Assembly: GCF_004363235.1 (NCBI RefSeq)
Contig: NZ_SNYW01000006.1
Span: 850,065-914,064 of the forward strand
DNA: 64,000 nucleotides
Source of the DNA: Dongia mobilis
GTDB lineage: Bacteria > Pseudomonadota > Alphaproteobacteria > Dongiales > Dongiaceae
Direction: 5' to 3'
Made by a program: the position numbers and the translations under genes. The number at the start of each line of letters is the position of its first letter. The first letter of the stretch is position 1. Shown here piece after piece: positions 1-7,948 of this stretch. Below the pieces are notes generated by a model. That model saw only the letters and a program-made list of their open reading frames with translations, was not told the origin of the DNA and ran no database searches.

Positions 1-1721
1 CCGACAAGACCGGCACGCTGACCCTCAACGAGATGCTGGCGCGCCGCGTGGTCATCCCGGGCCACGACATCCGCGCCGGCGGCACCGGCTATGTGCCGAG
101 CGGCCCGCTCGAGGTCGAGGCGGGTGACGACGATATCAATTCGGTCGCCGCGGCGGCGGCGATCCTGCGCTGCGCCATCCTGTGCAACGATGCCGAGATC
201 AACCGCCGGGAGGAGGAGTGGCTGGTGACCGGCGACCCCATGGAGGGGGCGCTGGTCGTCCTCGGCATGAAGGCCGGCTTCGATTTCCGCCATGTGCGCC
301 ATGAATGGCCGCGCCTGGACGAGGTGCCGTTCGATGCGCAGCATCGCTATATGGCGACGCTGCATCGCGGTCTCGCCGGCGAGAAGTTCGTCTTCGTCAA
401 GGGCGCGCCGGAACGGCTGCTGGCCATGTGCGGCGGCCAGATCGGCCATGGCGAGCGGCAGGTCCTCGACCATTCCCATTGGGAGGCGCAGGTCTCGCGC
501 GCCGCGGCCGAGGGCGAGCGTGTCCTGGGCTTCGCCATGATGATAGCGGCCGACAGCGTGAGCGACCTGCAATCGCTGCGGCTGGACGGCAATCTGACCT
601 TCCTCGGCATCGTCGGCTTCATCGATCCGCCGCGACCCGAAGCGATCGCGGCGGTGGCCGAATGCCATTCGGCGGGCATCGCCGTGAAGATGATCACCGG
701 TGACCATGCCATGACGGCGGCCGCCATCGCGCGACAGCTGGGCCTTGCCGACAATCCCGAGGTGGCTACCGGCGCCGATATCGACGGGGTGGCGGATTCG
801 GATCTGCCGGCGCTGGCCGCCCGCACCAGCGTCTTTGCCCGCACCAGTCCGGAGCACAAGCTGCGCATCGTGCGCGCGCTGCAGAGCAACGGCGCCGTCG
901 TCGGCATGACCGGCGACGGCGTCAATGACGCGCCCGCCCTCAAGCAGGCGGATATCGGCATCGCCATGGGGCGCAAGGGTACCGAGGCGGCGAAGGAGGC
1001 GTCCAACATGGTATTGTTGGACGACAATTTCGCCTCCATCGTCGCCGCCGTGCGCGAGGGGCGCACGGTCTATGACAACATCCGCAAGGTGATCGCCTGG
1101 ACGCTGCCGACCAATGGCGGCGAGGTGATCGCCGTCATCGCCGCGATCCTGTTCGGCTTCACCATGCCGATGACCGCAGCCCAGATTCTCTGGATCAATC
1201 TGGTGACCTCGGTGACGCTGGGCCTGGTACTGGCCTTCGAACCGGCCGAACCCGGGATCATGCGGCGGCGGCCGCGCCGGCCGGATGCGCCGCTGCTCTC
1301 CCGCTTTCTGGTGTGGCGGTTGGCGCTGGTCTCGTTCCTGTTCATGGGCGGTGTGTTGTCGGTGTTCTTCTTCGCCCTGGCGAGGGGCGAGGGCGTCGAG
1401 GTGGCGCGCACCATGGTGGTGAATGTCATCGTGGTGATGGAGATCTTCTATCTCTTCAACGTGCGCTATCTGCACACCACCTCGTTTTCCCTGACCGGTA
1501 TCCTCGGCACGCGCTCGGTGCTGGTTGCGGTCGGCATCGTGACAGCGGGGCAGATCGCCTTCACCTATCTGCCCTTCATGAACTGGGCCTTCGCGACCGC
1601 GCCGCTGGGGGTGGCCGATGCCGCCCTGGTGATCGCGCTCGGCATCCTGCTGCTGGTGGTCCTCGAGATCGAAAAGGTCGTGACGCGGCGCTGGCGGCTG
1701 TTCGGCGAGGAAATCAACTGA
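1..1721 (+). CDS. P-type cation-transporting ATPase, cut off by the window start
   Basis: This is an ion pump of the P-type ATPase family in the inner membrane. The reading frame enters the window at base 3 in the phosphorylation loop DKTGT, whose Asp is the phosphate acceptor, so the actuator domain and first membrane helices lie outside. Visible are the nucleotide-domain KGAPE motif, the hinge motif GDGVNDAP and a C-terminal block of about six hydrophobic helices. The architecture is that of the P2 (Ca2+/Na+-like) group with the C-terminal cation-ATPase domain. In the helix where Ca2+ pumps have NLVTDG this protein has NLVTSV, so the usual Asp ligand is replaced and the transported ion cannot be assigned. 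It converges with the DUF3750 gene. Confidence 0.95.
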   Translation, partial: DKTGTLTLNEMLARRVVIPGHDIRAGGTGYVPSGPLEVEAGDDDINSVAAAAAILRCAILCNDAEINRREEEWLVTGDPMEGALVVLGMKAGFDFRHVRHEWPRLDEVPFDAQHRYMATLHRGLAGEKFVFVKGAPERLLAMCGGQIGHGERQVLDHSHWEAQVSRAAAEGERVLGFAMMIAADSVSDLQSLRLDGNLTFLGIVGFIDPPRPEAIAAVAECHSAGIAVKMITGDHAMTAAAIARQLGLADNPEVATGADIDGVADSDLPALAARTSVFARTSPEHKLRIVRALQSNGAVVGMTGDGVNDAPALKQADIGIAMGRKGTEAAKEASNMVLLDDNFASIVAAVREGRTVYDNIRKVIAWTLPTNGGEVIAVIAAILFGFTMPMTAAQILWINLVTSVTLGLVLAFEPAEPGIMRRRPRRPDAPLLSRFLVWRLALVSFLFMGGVLSVFFFALARGEGVEVARTMVVNVIVVMEIFYLFNVRYLHTTSFSLTGILGTRSVLVAVGIVTAGQIAFTYLPFMNWAFATAPLGVADAALVIALGILLLVVLEIEKVVTRRWRLFGEEIN

Positions 1722-1757
1722 GCCGGCGATCGGCGCACCTCCGCCAGAGCATTGTTG

Positions 1758-2513
1758 TCAGAGCATATCCATCTGCCGTTCGGTCTCCTCCGGCCAGCCT
1801 AGGCGTCCCAATCCGGGCACGCGCAGGGCCGGCTGCAGCACGTCGACCCCGAAATTGAGGCCGAGGAGGTTGATCTCGATCCCCTCCTCGAGGCCGAGGG
1901 TCAGGCCGGCGACACCCAGCAGCGATGCCTGCACGCCGGTGCCGCTCGGCGCCCAGGCGAAGCTGGCGTCGAGCGCGCGGTAATCCTTGCCGATCGCATT
2001 GGCCGGAATGTCGAGGCGCAGTTCCGGCACGCTGCGCGCGACATGGGCGAGGAAAGTGTTGCTGTTGGGGCCGGGCCAGGAGCGGTAGGTGTCGCGATGC
2101 GGATAGGCCTCGATCGCGGCCTCGATCCGTTCGATGAGGGCGTCGACATTGGCGCCGCGATAGCTTGCCATCAGCTGCGGCTCGGCGCCGAACCAATAGG
2201 CGTCGGGGGCCGCGTAATTGCGCTTCACCACATCGCCGCCGCCCCAGCCCACCACCTCATAGCGGGTATAGCGGCTCTCGCCGCTCCGCTTCAGGATGAT
2301 CCAGGGATGGGTCGCCACATAGCCGCGCCAGTTGAAGGCGCGGGCGGTATAGAACTGCACCACCGCTTCCGGCGTCTGCGCGGGATCGGGGGCGAGGCCG
2401 GCGGAATGGCGCGGCGCATCCCGCCAGGTGCCGTCATAGGCGACCCCGCGCGCGATGCTGAAGGCGAGCGGCACCAGGATGAGGGCGGCGAGGGACCAGA
2501 ACAGGATCTTCAT
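1758..2513 (-). CDS. DUF3750 family protein, membrane-anchored
   Basis: A 251-residue protein with one N-terminal hydrophobic segment (about residues 3-22) acting as a signal anchor, then a soluble domain predicted to face the periplasm. The conserved stretch with WPGPNSNTF and the Gly-rich C-terminal half fit the DUF3750 family, whose function is unknown. Its ATG directly abuts the TGA of the upstream DUF4864 gene with no spacer, so the two are almost certainly one transcript and probably translationally coupled. The family call is from memory of its motifs; no activity is proposed. Confidence 0.8.
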   Translation of the reverse strand: MKILFWSLAALILVPLAFSIARGVAYDGTWRDAPRHSAGLAPDPAQTPEAVVQFYTARAFNWRGYVATHPWIILKRSGESRYTRYEVVGWGGGDVVKRNYAAPDAYWFGAEPQLMASYRGANVDALIERIEAAIEAYPHRDTYRSWPGPNSNTFLAHVARSVPELRLDIPANAIGKDYRALDASFAWAPSGTGVQASLLGVAGLTLGLEEGIEINLLGLNFGVDVLQPALRVPGLGRLGWPEETERQMDML

Positions 2514-2936
2514 TCACACACTTTCTTCCCGAAGCGGTTCCAGGTAGCAGCCGCTGATCCGCCAGGAGCCGTCCGGCTGTTGCTGCATTATATAGTGGGC
2601 GATGTAGCCCTTGCCATCCGGGCCGATCACGAAGACCTGCTGATCGGGCCCCCGCGGGGTATCGACCAGGTCGCGGAACTCGACCGCCTGGGGCCGGTAG
2701 ACCGGGGCATAGCCGGTCCGCACCATTTCCATGAAATTGGCCGGCGAGCCGAACTTCACCTGCAGGTCGGGCGAGGCGAAGGAAAAGGCGGTTCCGGCAT
2801 CATCCGCCTGGAAGGCCTGCATCTGCGCCCGGATGATCCGCTCGGCGGCGGCGCGGGGTGTTTCCTCCGCCCTGGCCAGTTGCGGCCCGGCGAAGACCAG
2901 GAGGGCGGTCAGGACAAGGGTGGCGAGGCGGGTCAT
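2514..2936 (-). CDS. DUF4864 family secreted protein
   Basis: A 140-residue protein with a clean Sec signal peptide (hydrophobic core about residues 5-18, ALARA-like cleavage site near residue 23). The mature part looks like an NTF2-like/SnoaL-type alpha+beta fold: a helix with AAERIIRAQMQAF, then FASPDLQ, and strands ending in GSWRISGCYL. This pattern belongs to DUF4864, a family of unknown function that is common in alphaproteobacteria. It is the first gene of a two-gene unit with the DUF3750 gene, which begins on the next base after its stop. Confidence 0.8.
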   Translation of the reverse strand: MTRLATLVLTALLVFAGPQLARAEETPRAAAERIIRAQMQAFQADDAGTAFSFASPDLQVKFGSPANFMEMVRTGYAPVYRPQAVEFRDLVDTPRGPDQQVFVIGPDGKGYIAHYIMQQQPDGSWRISGCYLEPLREESV

Positions 2937-3005
2937 CGGCGTTCCTCCCCTAACTTCACCCCCTGATTACGGCGATTTTCCGGCGCCGGATCGGCTGCAA
3001 AAGCA

Positions 3006-3035
3006 AACCGGCGCCCTTTCGCAAGGGCGCCGGTT
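3006..3035 (-). terminator. Rho-independent terminator of the OmpA-like lipoprotein gene
   Basis: A perfect 13-bp stem (AACCGGCGCCCTT and its complement) closes a four-base TCGC loop. Read on the minus strand it is followed by a T-rich tract (TTTGCTTTTGC). It lies about 55 bases after the lipoprotein stop codon. Confidence 0.8.
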
Positions 3036-3089
3036 GCTGTTCGAGGTTGGGTTTGTAGAGGGTTAAGCCGTTGTCAGATCACGCAAATA

Positions 3090-4145
3090 TCAGCGCACAT
3101 AGACATGCACTTCGTTGACCTGGGTATTGGGGTCGTTGACCTGGGCGATGCCGATGCGGTCCGGCGGCAGGCCCATATTGAGGAGCGAGCGCGAGACACG
3201 GTTGGCATTGGTCCGGGCGATGTCGCTGTTGAGCGCCACCTGGGCTGGCTGGCCCATGGCGGGGGCGACACCGACCACGTCGAAGGCGGCGTTGGGGCGC
3301 ATCTCCAGGGCCTTGGACGCGGCCTGGTAGAGCGCCTGCTCGTAGGAAACATTGGGCCGGTCGAAGCGGATGACGACCAGCGGCCGGCCGGTGCTCATCC
3401 CGGCCAAGGGCGGCAAAGCGGGCTGGGCCGGCGGCGCATAGGCGCGGCTGGCCAGCGTGGTGCCATAGATCTGGCCGGTGCTGACCGAGCTGGCCAGCAT
3501 GGTCAAATTGCTGCGCTCGGTGCCGAGGAAATTGGTCTGGCGCGAAATGTCCTCGGAGAGCTGGTTCAGCAGCCGGTCGATCGAGACCGTGGTCTGGTTG
3601 GTCTGGTCCTCGAGGATGCGCAGCTGCCGGTGGTCCTCGTCGACGGCGCCGGAAACCGTATAGGCGGCACGGATCGAATCCAGCAGATAGCTGGAAAAGG
3701 CCGCGTTATTGGCGACGTCGTTGGACAGGCGGTTCATCTGGTCGAGGTCGGAGCCGATCTGGTCCAGCTGCGACTGCGCCTGCTGCCAGGCGGTGGTGAC
3801 CATCGGATTGCCCGGGGTGGTGCCCATCTGCAGCTTGCCGTTGATGGCCCCGACCGTGGTCTGGTAGCCGGCGGCATTACGCTCGGCGCTGGCCCGCAAT
3901 TCCTGGTGCTTCAGGGCCTGCTGCTGCACCGCCTGCTGCAAGCGGTTGAGATCGCTGCGAACCTCGATCACCTTCTGGCCGACCAGGGTGCCCGTCGGCT
4001 GCCCCGGCACGTTCGAGACGCCGGTCGCCACATTGGCGCCGACCGGTGCGCCGGAGACCGACGGCACCACCGCATTGTTGACGAATTCGCAGCCACCCAA
4101 CAGCAGCGGAGCGGCCACAGCCGCCAGCCAGACATGTTTCTTCAT
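3090..4145 (-). CDS. OmpA-like domain lipoprotein
   Basis: A 351-residue outer-membrane lipoprotein candidate. The start at 4145 gives a typical lipoprotein signal: MKK, a hydrophobic core, and lipobox LGGC with the lipidated Cys at residue 19. A 12-residue longer in-frame start exists but would put a polar extension before the signal. The middle (about residues 60-215) is rich in Gln, Asn and Leu with heptad-like spacing, suggesting long helices or a coiled coil. The C-terminal 100 residues resemble an OmpA/Pal peptidoglycan-binding domain, with the helix NSDIARTNANRVSRSLLNMG. A role tethering the envelope to peptidoglycan is inferred. It is a single-gene unit with its own terminator. Confidence 0.75.
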   Translation of the reverse strand: MKKHVWLAAVAAPLLLGGCEFVNNAVVPSVSGAPVGANVATGVSNVPGQPTGTLVGQKVIEVRSDLNRLQQAVQQQALKHQELRASAERNAAGYQTTVGAINGKLQMGTTPGNPMVTTAWQQAQSQLDQIGSDLDQMNRLSNDVANNAAFSSYLLDSIRAAYTVSGAVDEDHRQLRILEDQTNQTTVSIDRLLNQLSEDISRQTNFLGTERSNLTMLASSVSTGQIYGTTLASRAYAPPAQPALPPLAGMSTGRPLVVIRFDRPNVSYEQALYQAASKALEMRPNAAFDVVGVAPAMGQPAQVALNSDIARTNANRVSRSLLNMGLPPDRIGIAQVNDPNTQVNEVHVYVR

Positions 4146-4591
4146 GCGTGCCGAACCCCGAAAAGCAGCGAACTGACCCATGACCCCATACCCATCCCGG
4201 GCCGCTCAAACCGTTACCCTACAAGATTTCTTGGCAGCTTTCAGGACAAGAATCAACCAAACAAGTCGCTTGCGGCCGGGCGACTCCGTGTGATGCCGGC
4301 AACAGGGTGGCGCAAGGGTCACAGAGCGAGGGTCACAGATGCCCCCGATGCCGATCGAGCCCGGGCGCCCGGACGCGCCCGGCCGGCGAATCGCCGCAGC
4401 AGCCAGGGGTGCCCCGGCAGGCCCCCGATCGCCCCCAAAGGATGCAGAATCAGGTGCTTGACCCCGGTCGGCACCGGCAAATCCGGCGCCAGCCAAAGGG
4501 CTTGCAATCGCCGGCGCCTTTCGGCTAGTTTCCGCCACCGTTTGGCACCGCCCGGCCCTGGCCGGCGCCCTTTCTCAAAGCCAGACCCAGC
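4146..4591. other. Intergenic region between the lipoprotein gene and tRNA-Arg
   Basis: About 445 bases without a credible gene. The reading frames here have no start-site or protein-like composition. The part next to the lipoprotein start should hold its minus-strand promoter. An 11-base direct repeat AGGGTCACAGA occurs at 4315-4325 and 4329-4339, 14 bases apart start to start; its meaning is unclear. Confidence 0.5.
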
Positions 4592-4668
4592 GCGCCCGTA
4601 GCTCAATTGGATAGAGCATCTGACTACGGATCAGAAGGTTAGGAGTTCGAATCTTCTCGGGCGCGCCA
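4592..4668 (+). tRNA. tRNA-Arg (anticodon ACG)
   Basis: A full cloverleaf is readable. Acceptor 5' strand GCGCCCG pairs with CGGGCGC, followed by discriminator G and an encoded CCA at 4666-4668. The anticodon stem TCTGA/TCAGA closes the loop CTACGGA with anticodon ACG at 4626-4628, and the T loop reads TTCGAAT. Such Arg genes are common integration sites, and base composition changes right after it. Confidence 0.97.
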
Positions 4669-4979
4669 TTATGTCGAATTTTCAGCCGCACAGCATTTAG
4701 AACAGCTCGAGCCAAACTTTGGCTCTGGGTAGCCATGTAAGACCCTAAGAAAATATCGGGCTTGAGTGCTGCTTTTGCGGCATCGGTTCGTCGCGTGGCG
4801 AGATAATGCCGAGATGCGTTCGGTTTTGGTCGTTCGCCCGCGGCTCGGCCGCCTTCCGGTGTGCTGAGATTTTCGACTAGGCTGAGCAATTCACGCAGTC
4901 ATACTGTGGCCCTGTTCAGGTCGGACTATTGATGGTCTGCGACGCAGGCATTCAACAATCAGCAAAGGGGAGGGCGTGA
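4669..4979. other. Low-GC non-coding stretch after tRNA-Arg
   Basis: About 310 bases of visibly lower GC with no supported gene. An inverted repeat GAGCCAAA-C-TTTGGCTC sits at 4709-4725 and could end the tRNA transcript, although no T tract follows. The A+T-rich part before 4960 probably carries the promoter of the next gene. I found no direct repeat of the tRNA 3' end that would mark an attachment site. Confidence 0.5.
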
Positions 4980-5609
4980 TTGAAACCTCGGTTCCCGCCT
5001 ACTACTCCATTGATGCCGGCTCATTTTGTCGAGCCTATCGGATACGTAATGATTGCTCATGCTGATCTGGATGAGACACTTAGGAATGCAATAATCTTGC
5101 TGTCTGGCATGGACCCGAATGCTGGCTGCGCTGTGCTGTCCGGAATGATGATTCGAGCTCGGGTTGACATCTTTCAGAAACTCGTACGCACAAAGGCTCA
5201 GTCAATCGATGACCTAGCGAAAATGCTCACAATTGGCGATGTGATAAACCAAGTTTCGGACGAGAGAAACACCCTCGCGCACCGCTTACTCTACAGTTGG
5301 AGTCCCGAAACGAACGAGATTGTTTACTTTAGGGACGTCAATTTGACGAACCCGCAAATCAGGATCTCTAGGCCGTATGTGGCGTCGGTCGATAGCATTT
5401 GCGACTTATCCTGGAGAATTGCTCGCGCTGCTGCGTGGCTCGGGATGTTGCAGCAAAGGTGGTTGCCGAATGATGCAAAGATGCCGATAGATGATTCTAC
5501 AGCTCGGCGTCATCCGGACTGGGAGCAAAACGATCGCCTCCCTTGGCAAGCAGAGTTTCTGAAGAAGCTTGAGAGCGAAAGAAAAAGCCTCAGAACGTGC
5601 ACTTACTAA
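4980..5609 (+). CDS. Hypothetical protein with HEPN-like RNxxxH motif
   Basis: A 209-residue predicted soluble, mostly helical protein of unknown family. The TTG start at 4980 follows directly on an in-frame TGA and is preceded by a strong ribosome site (AAAGGGGAGGG) at proper distance; the next in-frame ATG is at 5013. After a helix with AHADLDETLRNAI comes DERNTLAHRLLY, in which R96-N97-x3-H101 matches the RNxxxH signature of HEPN RNases and toxins. The gene has lower GC and different codon use from every neighbour and sits just behind a tRNA, which suggests horizontal gain. HEPN membership is inferred from the motif and helical context only. No antitoxin-like partner is visible next to it. 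Confidence 0.7.
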   Translation: MKPRFPPTTPLMPAHFVEPIGYVMIAHADLDETLRNAIILLSGMDPNAGCAVLSGMMIRARVDIFQKLVRTKAQSIDDLAKMLTIGDVINQVSDERNTLAHRLLYSWSPETNEIVYFRDVNLTNPQIRISRPYVASVDSICDLSWRIARAAAWLGMLQQRWLPNDAKMPIDDSTARRHPDWEQNDRLPWQAEFLKKLESERKSLRTCTY

Positions 5610-5888
5610 ATGAGTGAGGGGGACAAATCAGCGCGTTCATTCACTCCTATCTCGTCCGCGCTGCTGAATTTTGGCCTCGTATGTGCCAAGTGACCTGAGC
5701 CCGCGAACATCCTTCATGCGTGCGCCGAATCCACCCCTGGATTGAGCCCCCAATTCCCGATCTGCGCCGATCTGAAACGGCCCACTCCGCCCGGGCCGGT
5801 TGCACATGGCCCGCAGGCGCGTTATCGAGTTCCCCGGCCATGCCGCCCTGCGGCGCATCGCGATTGATCTCTGGAAGGGAAATTTCCC

Positions 5889-6875
5889 ATGCATGTTCTC
5901 ATCATCGGTGCCGCCGGCATGGTCGGGTCGAAGCTGATCGGGCGGCTGGTGGCCGATGGCGGCCTGGGCGGCCGGGCAATCGAGGCGCTGACCCTGGTCG
6001 ATGTCATGCCGCCGGCGGCACCTGCCGGGTTCGGCGGCAAGGTGGCGACGCTGACCGCGGATTTGTCGCAGCCGGGGGCAGCTGAGAAACTGATCGCCGC
6101 GCGGCCGGATTTGATCTTCCATCTGGCCGCCATCGTCTCGGGCGAGGCGGAGGCCGATTTCGAGAAGGGCTATCGCATCAATCTCGACGGCACCCGCGAT
6201 CTCTTCGAGGCGATCCGCCGCGAAGGCCTGCGCGCACCCTATCGGCCGCGCCTCGTCTTCACCTCCTCGATCGCCGTCTTCGGCGCACCTTTCCCGGAGA
6301 AGATCGACGACAACTTCCTCAGCACGCCGCTCACCTCCTACGGCACGCAGAAGGCGATCGGCGAATTGCTGCTCTCCGATTATGCGCGGCGCGGCTTCTT
6401 CGACGGCATCGGCATCCGCCTTCCCACCATCTGCATCCGGCCGGGGAAGCCGAACAAGGCGGCCTCCGGCTTCTTCTCCAACATCCTGCGCGAGCCGCTT
6501 TCGGGCATCGAGGCCGTGCTGCCGGTGGCCGAGACTGTCCGCCACTGGCATGCCAGCCCGCGCGCCGCCGTCGGTTTTCTGCTGCACGCCGCCACCCTTG
6601 ACCTGGCGCAGGTAGGACCCCGCCGCAATCTCTCCATGCCGGGCCTCTCGGCGACAATCGGCGAGCAGATCGAGGCGCTGCGCCGGGTGGCGGGTGAGAA
6701 GGCGGTGAAGCTCATTCGCCACGAACCGGATCCGGTGATCCAGAAGATCGTCGCGGGCTGGCCCAGCAATTTTGATCCGGCCCGCGCGCTCTCGCTCGGC
6801 TTCCGCGCCGAAAGCAATTTCGACGAGATCATCCGGGTCCATATCGAGGACGAACTGGGCGGCCGGATCGGCTGA
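5889..6875 (+). CDS. denD: D-erythronate dehydrogenase (extended SDR family)
   Basis: A 328-residue NAD-dependent oxidoreductase. The N-terminal Rossmann motif is GAAGMVG (residues 8-14). The catalytic SDR elements follow: TSS near residue 121 and YGTQK with the YxxxK pair around residues 141-145. The substrate-binding segment and overall length match DenD, which oxidises D-erythronate at C2 in four-carbon sugar-acid catabolism. It is tail to tail with an OtnI-like isomerase of the same pathway, with the two stops only 12 bases apart. The start has a good GGAAGGG ribosome site. The kinase and aldolase of the pathway (otnK, otnC) are not in the window. Confidence 0.85.
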   Translation: MHVLIIGAAGMVGSKLIGRLVADGGLGGRAIEALTLVDVMPPAAPAGFGGKVATLTADLSQPGAAEKLIAARPDLIFHLAAIVSGEAEADFEKGYRINLDGTRDLFEAIRREGLRAPYRPRLVFTSSIAVFGAPFPEKIDDNFLSTPLTSYGTQKAIGELLLSDYARRGFFDGIGIRLPTICIRPGKPNKAASGFFSNILREPLSGIEAVLPVAETVRHWHASPRAAVGFLLHAATLDLAQVGPRRNLSMPGLSATIGEQIEALRRVAGEKAVKLIRHEPDPVIQKIVAGWPSNFDPARALSLGFRAESNFDEIIRVHIEDELGGRIG

Positions 6876-6886
6876 TCCAGCCGCTG

Positions 6887-7663
6887 CTAAATCCGATCGC
6901 GCCAGGCAAGGCCGGCCACGGTCCCCGCCGCCGGCCGGTATTCGCAGCCGACGAAACCCTGATAGCCGAGGGCCTCCAGTTCGCGCAGGATTCGGATGTC
7001 ATCGAGTTCGCCGCTGCCGGGCTCGTGGCGCTCCGGCACGCCGGCGATCTGCACATGGCCGATCAGGGGAAAGAGCGCCTGCAGGCCGCGGATCACGTCG
7101 CCCTGCAGGATCTGGCGGTGATAGATGTCGAATTGCAGGCGCAGATTGGGCCGCGCCAGTTCGGCGATGAGGTCGGCGGCGAAGGCGAAATCGTCGAGGA
7201 AATAGCCGGGCATGTCGCGCCGGTTGATGGGCTCGATCATGATCTCGATTCCGGCCGGGCCGGCTTCGTCGCAGGCGTATCGGAGCGCATCGCGATAGGC
7301 GGAACAGGCGGCGGCATCGCGCCGCTCGGCGCGGCCGCTCATGACATGGAGGCGCCTGGTGCCGAAGATTTCGGCATAGCGCAGGGCCAGTGCCACGCCG
7401 CTGCGGAATTCCAGCATGCGGTCGGGCAGCGCGGCGATGCCACGCTCGCCCGCCTCCCAATCGCCCGGCGGCAGGTTGAAGAGTGCCTGGGTGAGCCCGT
7501 TCTTCTGCAGGGCGGCAGCAATCTCGTCCGCGGCGAAGTCATAGGGAAAGAGAAACTCGACCGCGTCGAAGCCGTTGTCGCGCGCCGCCCGGAAGCGCTC
7601 CATGAAGGGCCATTCGTTGAACATCATCGAGAGGTTGGCCGCGAGCCGAATCATGGGCGTCAT
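6887..7663 (-). CDS. otnI: 2-oxo-tetronate isomerase / hydroxypyruvate isomerase family
   Basis: A 258-residue TIM-barrel protein of the xylose-isomerase-like/Hyi family. It has the expected N-terminus (LAANLSMMFNEWPF) and the two acidic active-site segments IEPIN and GCEYRPA. OtnI interconverts 2-oxo-tetronate isomers in D-erythronate and D-threonate catabolism; close relatives isomerise hydroxypyruvate and tartronate semialdehyde. The neighbouring denD favours the tetronate role. Start sites at 7663 and 7654 are both possible; 7663 gives the usual family length. A much longer open frame upstream is antisense to the next gene and is not real. Confidence 0.8.
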   Translation of the reverse strand: MTPMIRLAANLSMMFNEWPFMERFRAARDNGFDAVEFLFPYDFAADEIAAALQKNGLTQALFNLPPGDWEAGERGIAALPDRMLEFRSGVALALRYAEIFGTRRLHVMSGRAERRDAAACSAYRDALRYACDEAGPAGIEIMIEPINRRDMPGYFLDDFAFAADLIAELARPNLRLQFDIYHRQILQGDVIRGLQALFPLIGHVQIAGVPERHEPGSGELDDIRILRELEALGYQGFVGCEYRPAAGTVAGLAWRDRI

Positions 7664-7948
7664 CCGCGAAAGGAACGGGCAGGCGGCGCCACTATCACAG
7701 GCGCCCTGCGGCCGGGCAACCGAAACCGCGCCGGCACGCAGGGCCAGCGTCATGCGATGGGGTCGGTTTTTCCGATCCGCGGCTTTGGAGTTTCGTAATA
7801 GGCAGCGGCAAGCCACCCTGTTAAGCGTGTGCCATCTCATCGTCCGGCGCCGCAACCCGTGGGCATGGGTCGCGCGGGGGGCGCGCCAGCCGGATCCTGG
7901 CCGGACAATGTGTCCGGCACAGGCGTGGCGCCAACAGAGGAAGCAGAG

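Noticed and set aside
4319..4606. 95-residue minus-strand frame in the lipoprotein-tRNA gap
   Set aside because: The start lies within the tRNA, composition is not protein-like, and no ribosome site is present.
4575..4889. Minus-strand open frame across tRNA-Arg
   Set aside because: Its C-terminal part is the antisense of the tRNA, a well-known false protein (EKIRTPNLLIRS type). No start signal.
4592..5889. Integrated island with attachment repeats at tRNA-Arg
   Set aside because: No direct repeat of the tRNA 3' end was found between 4669 and 5900 and there is no integrase, so only a compositional anomaly is claimed.
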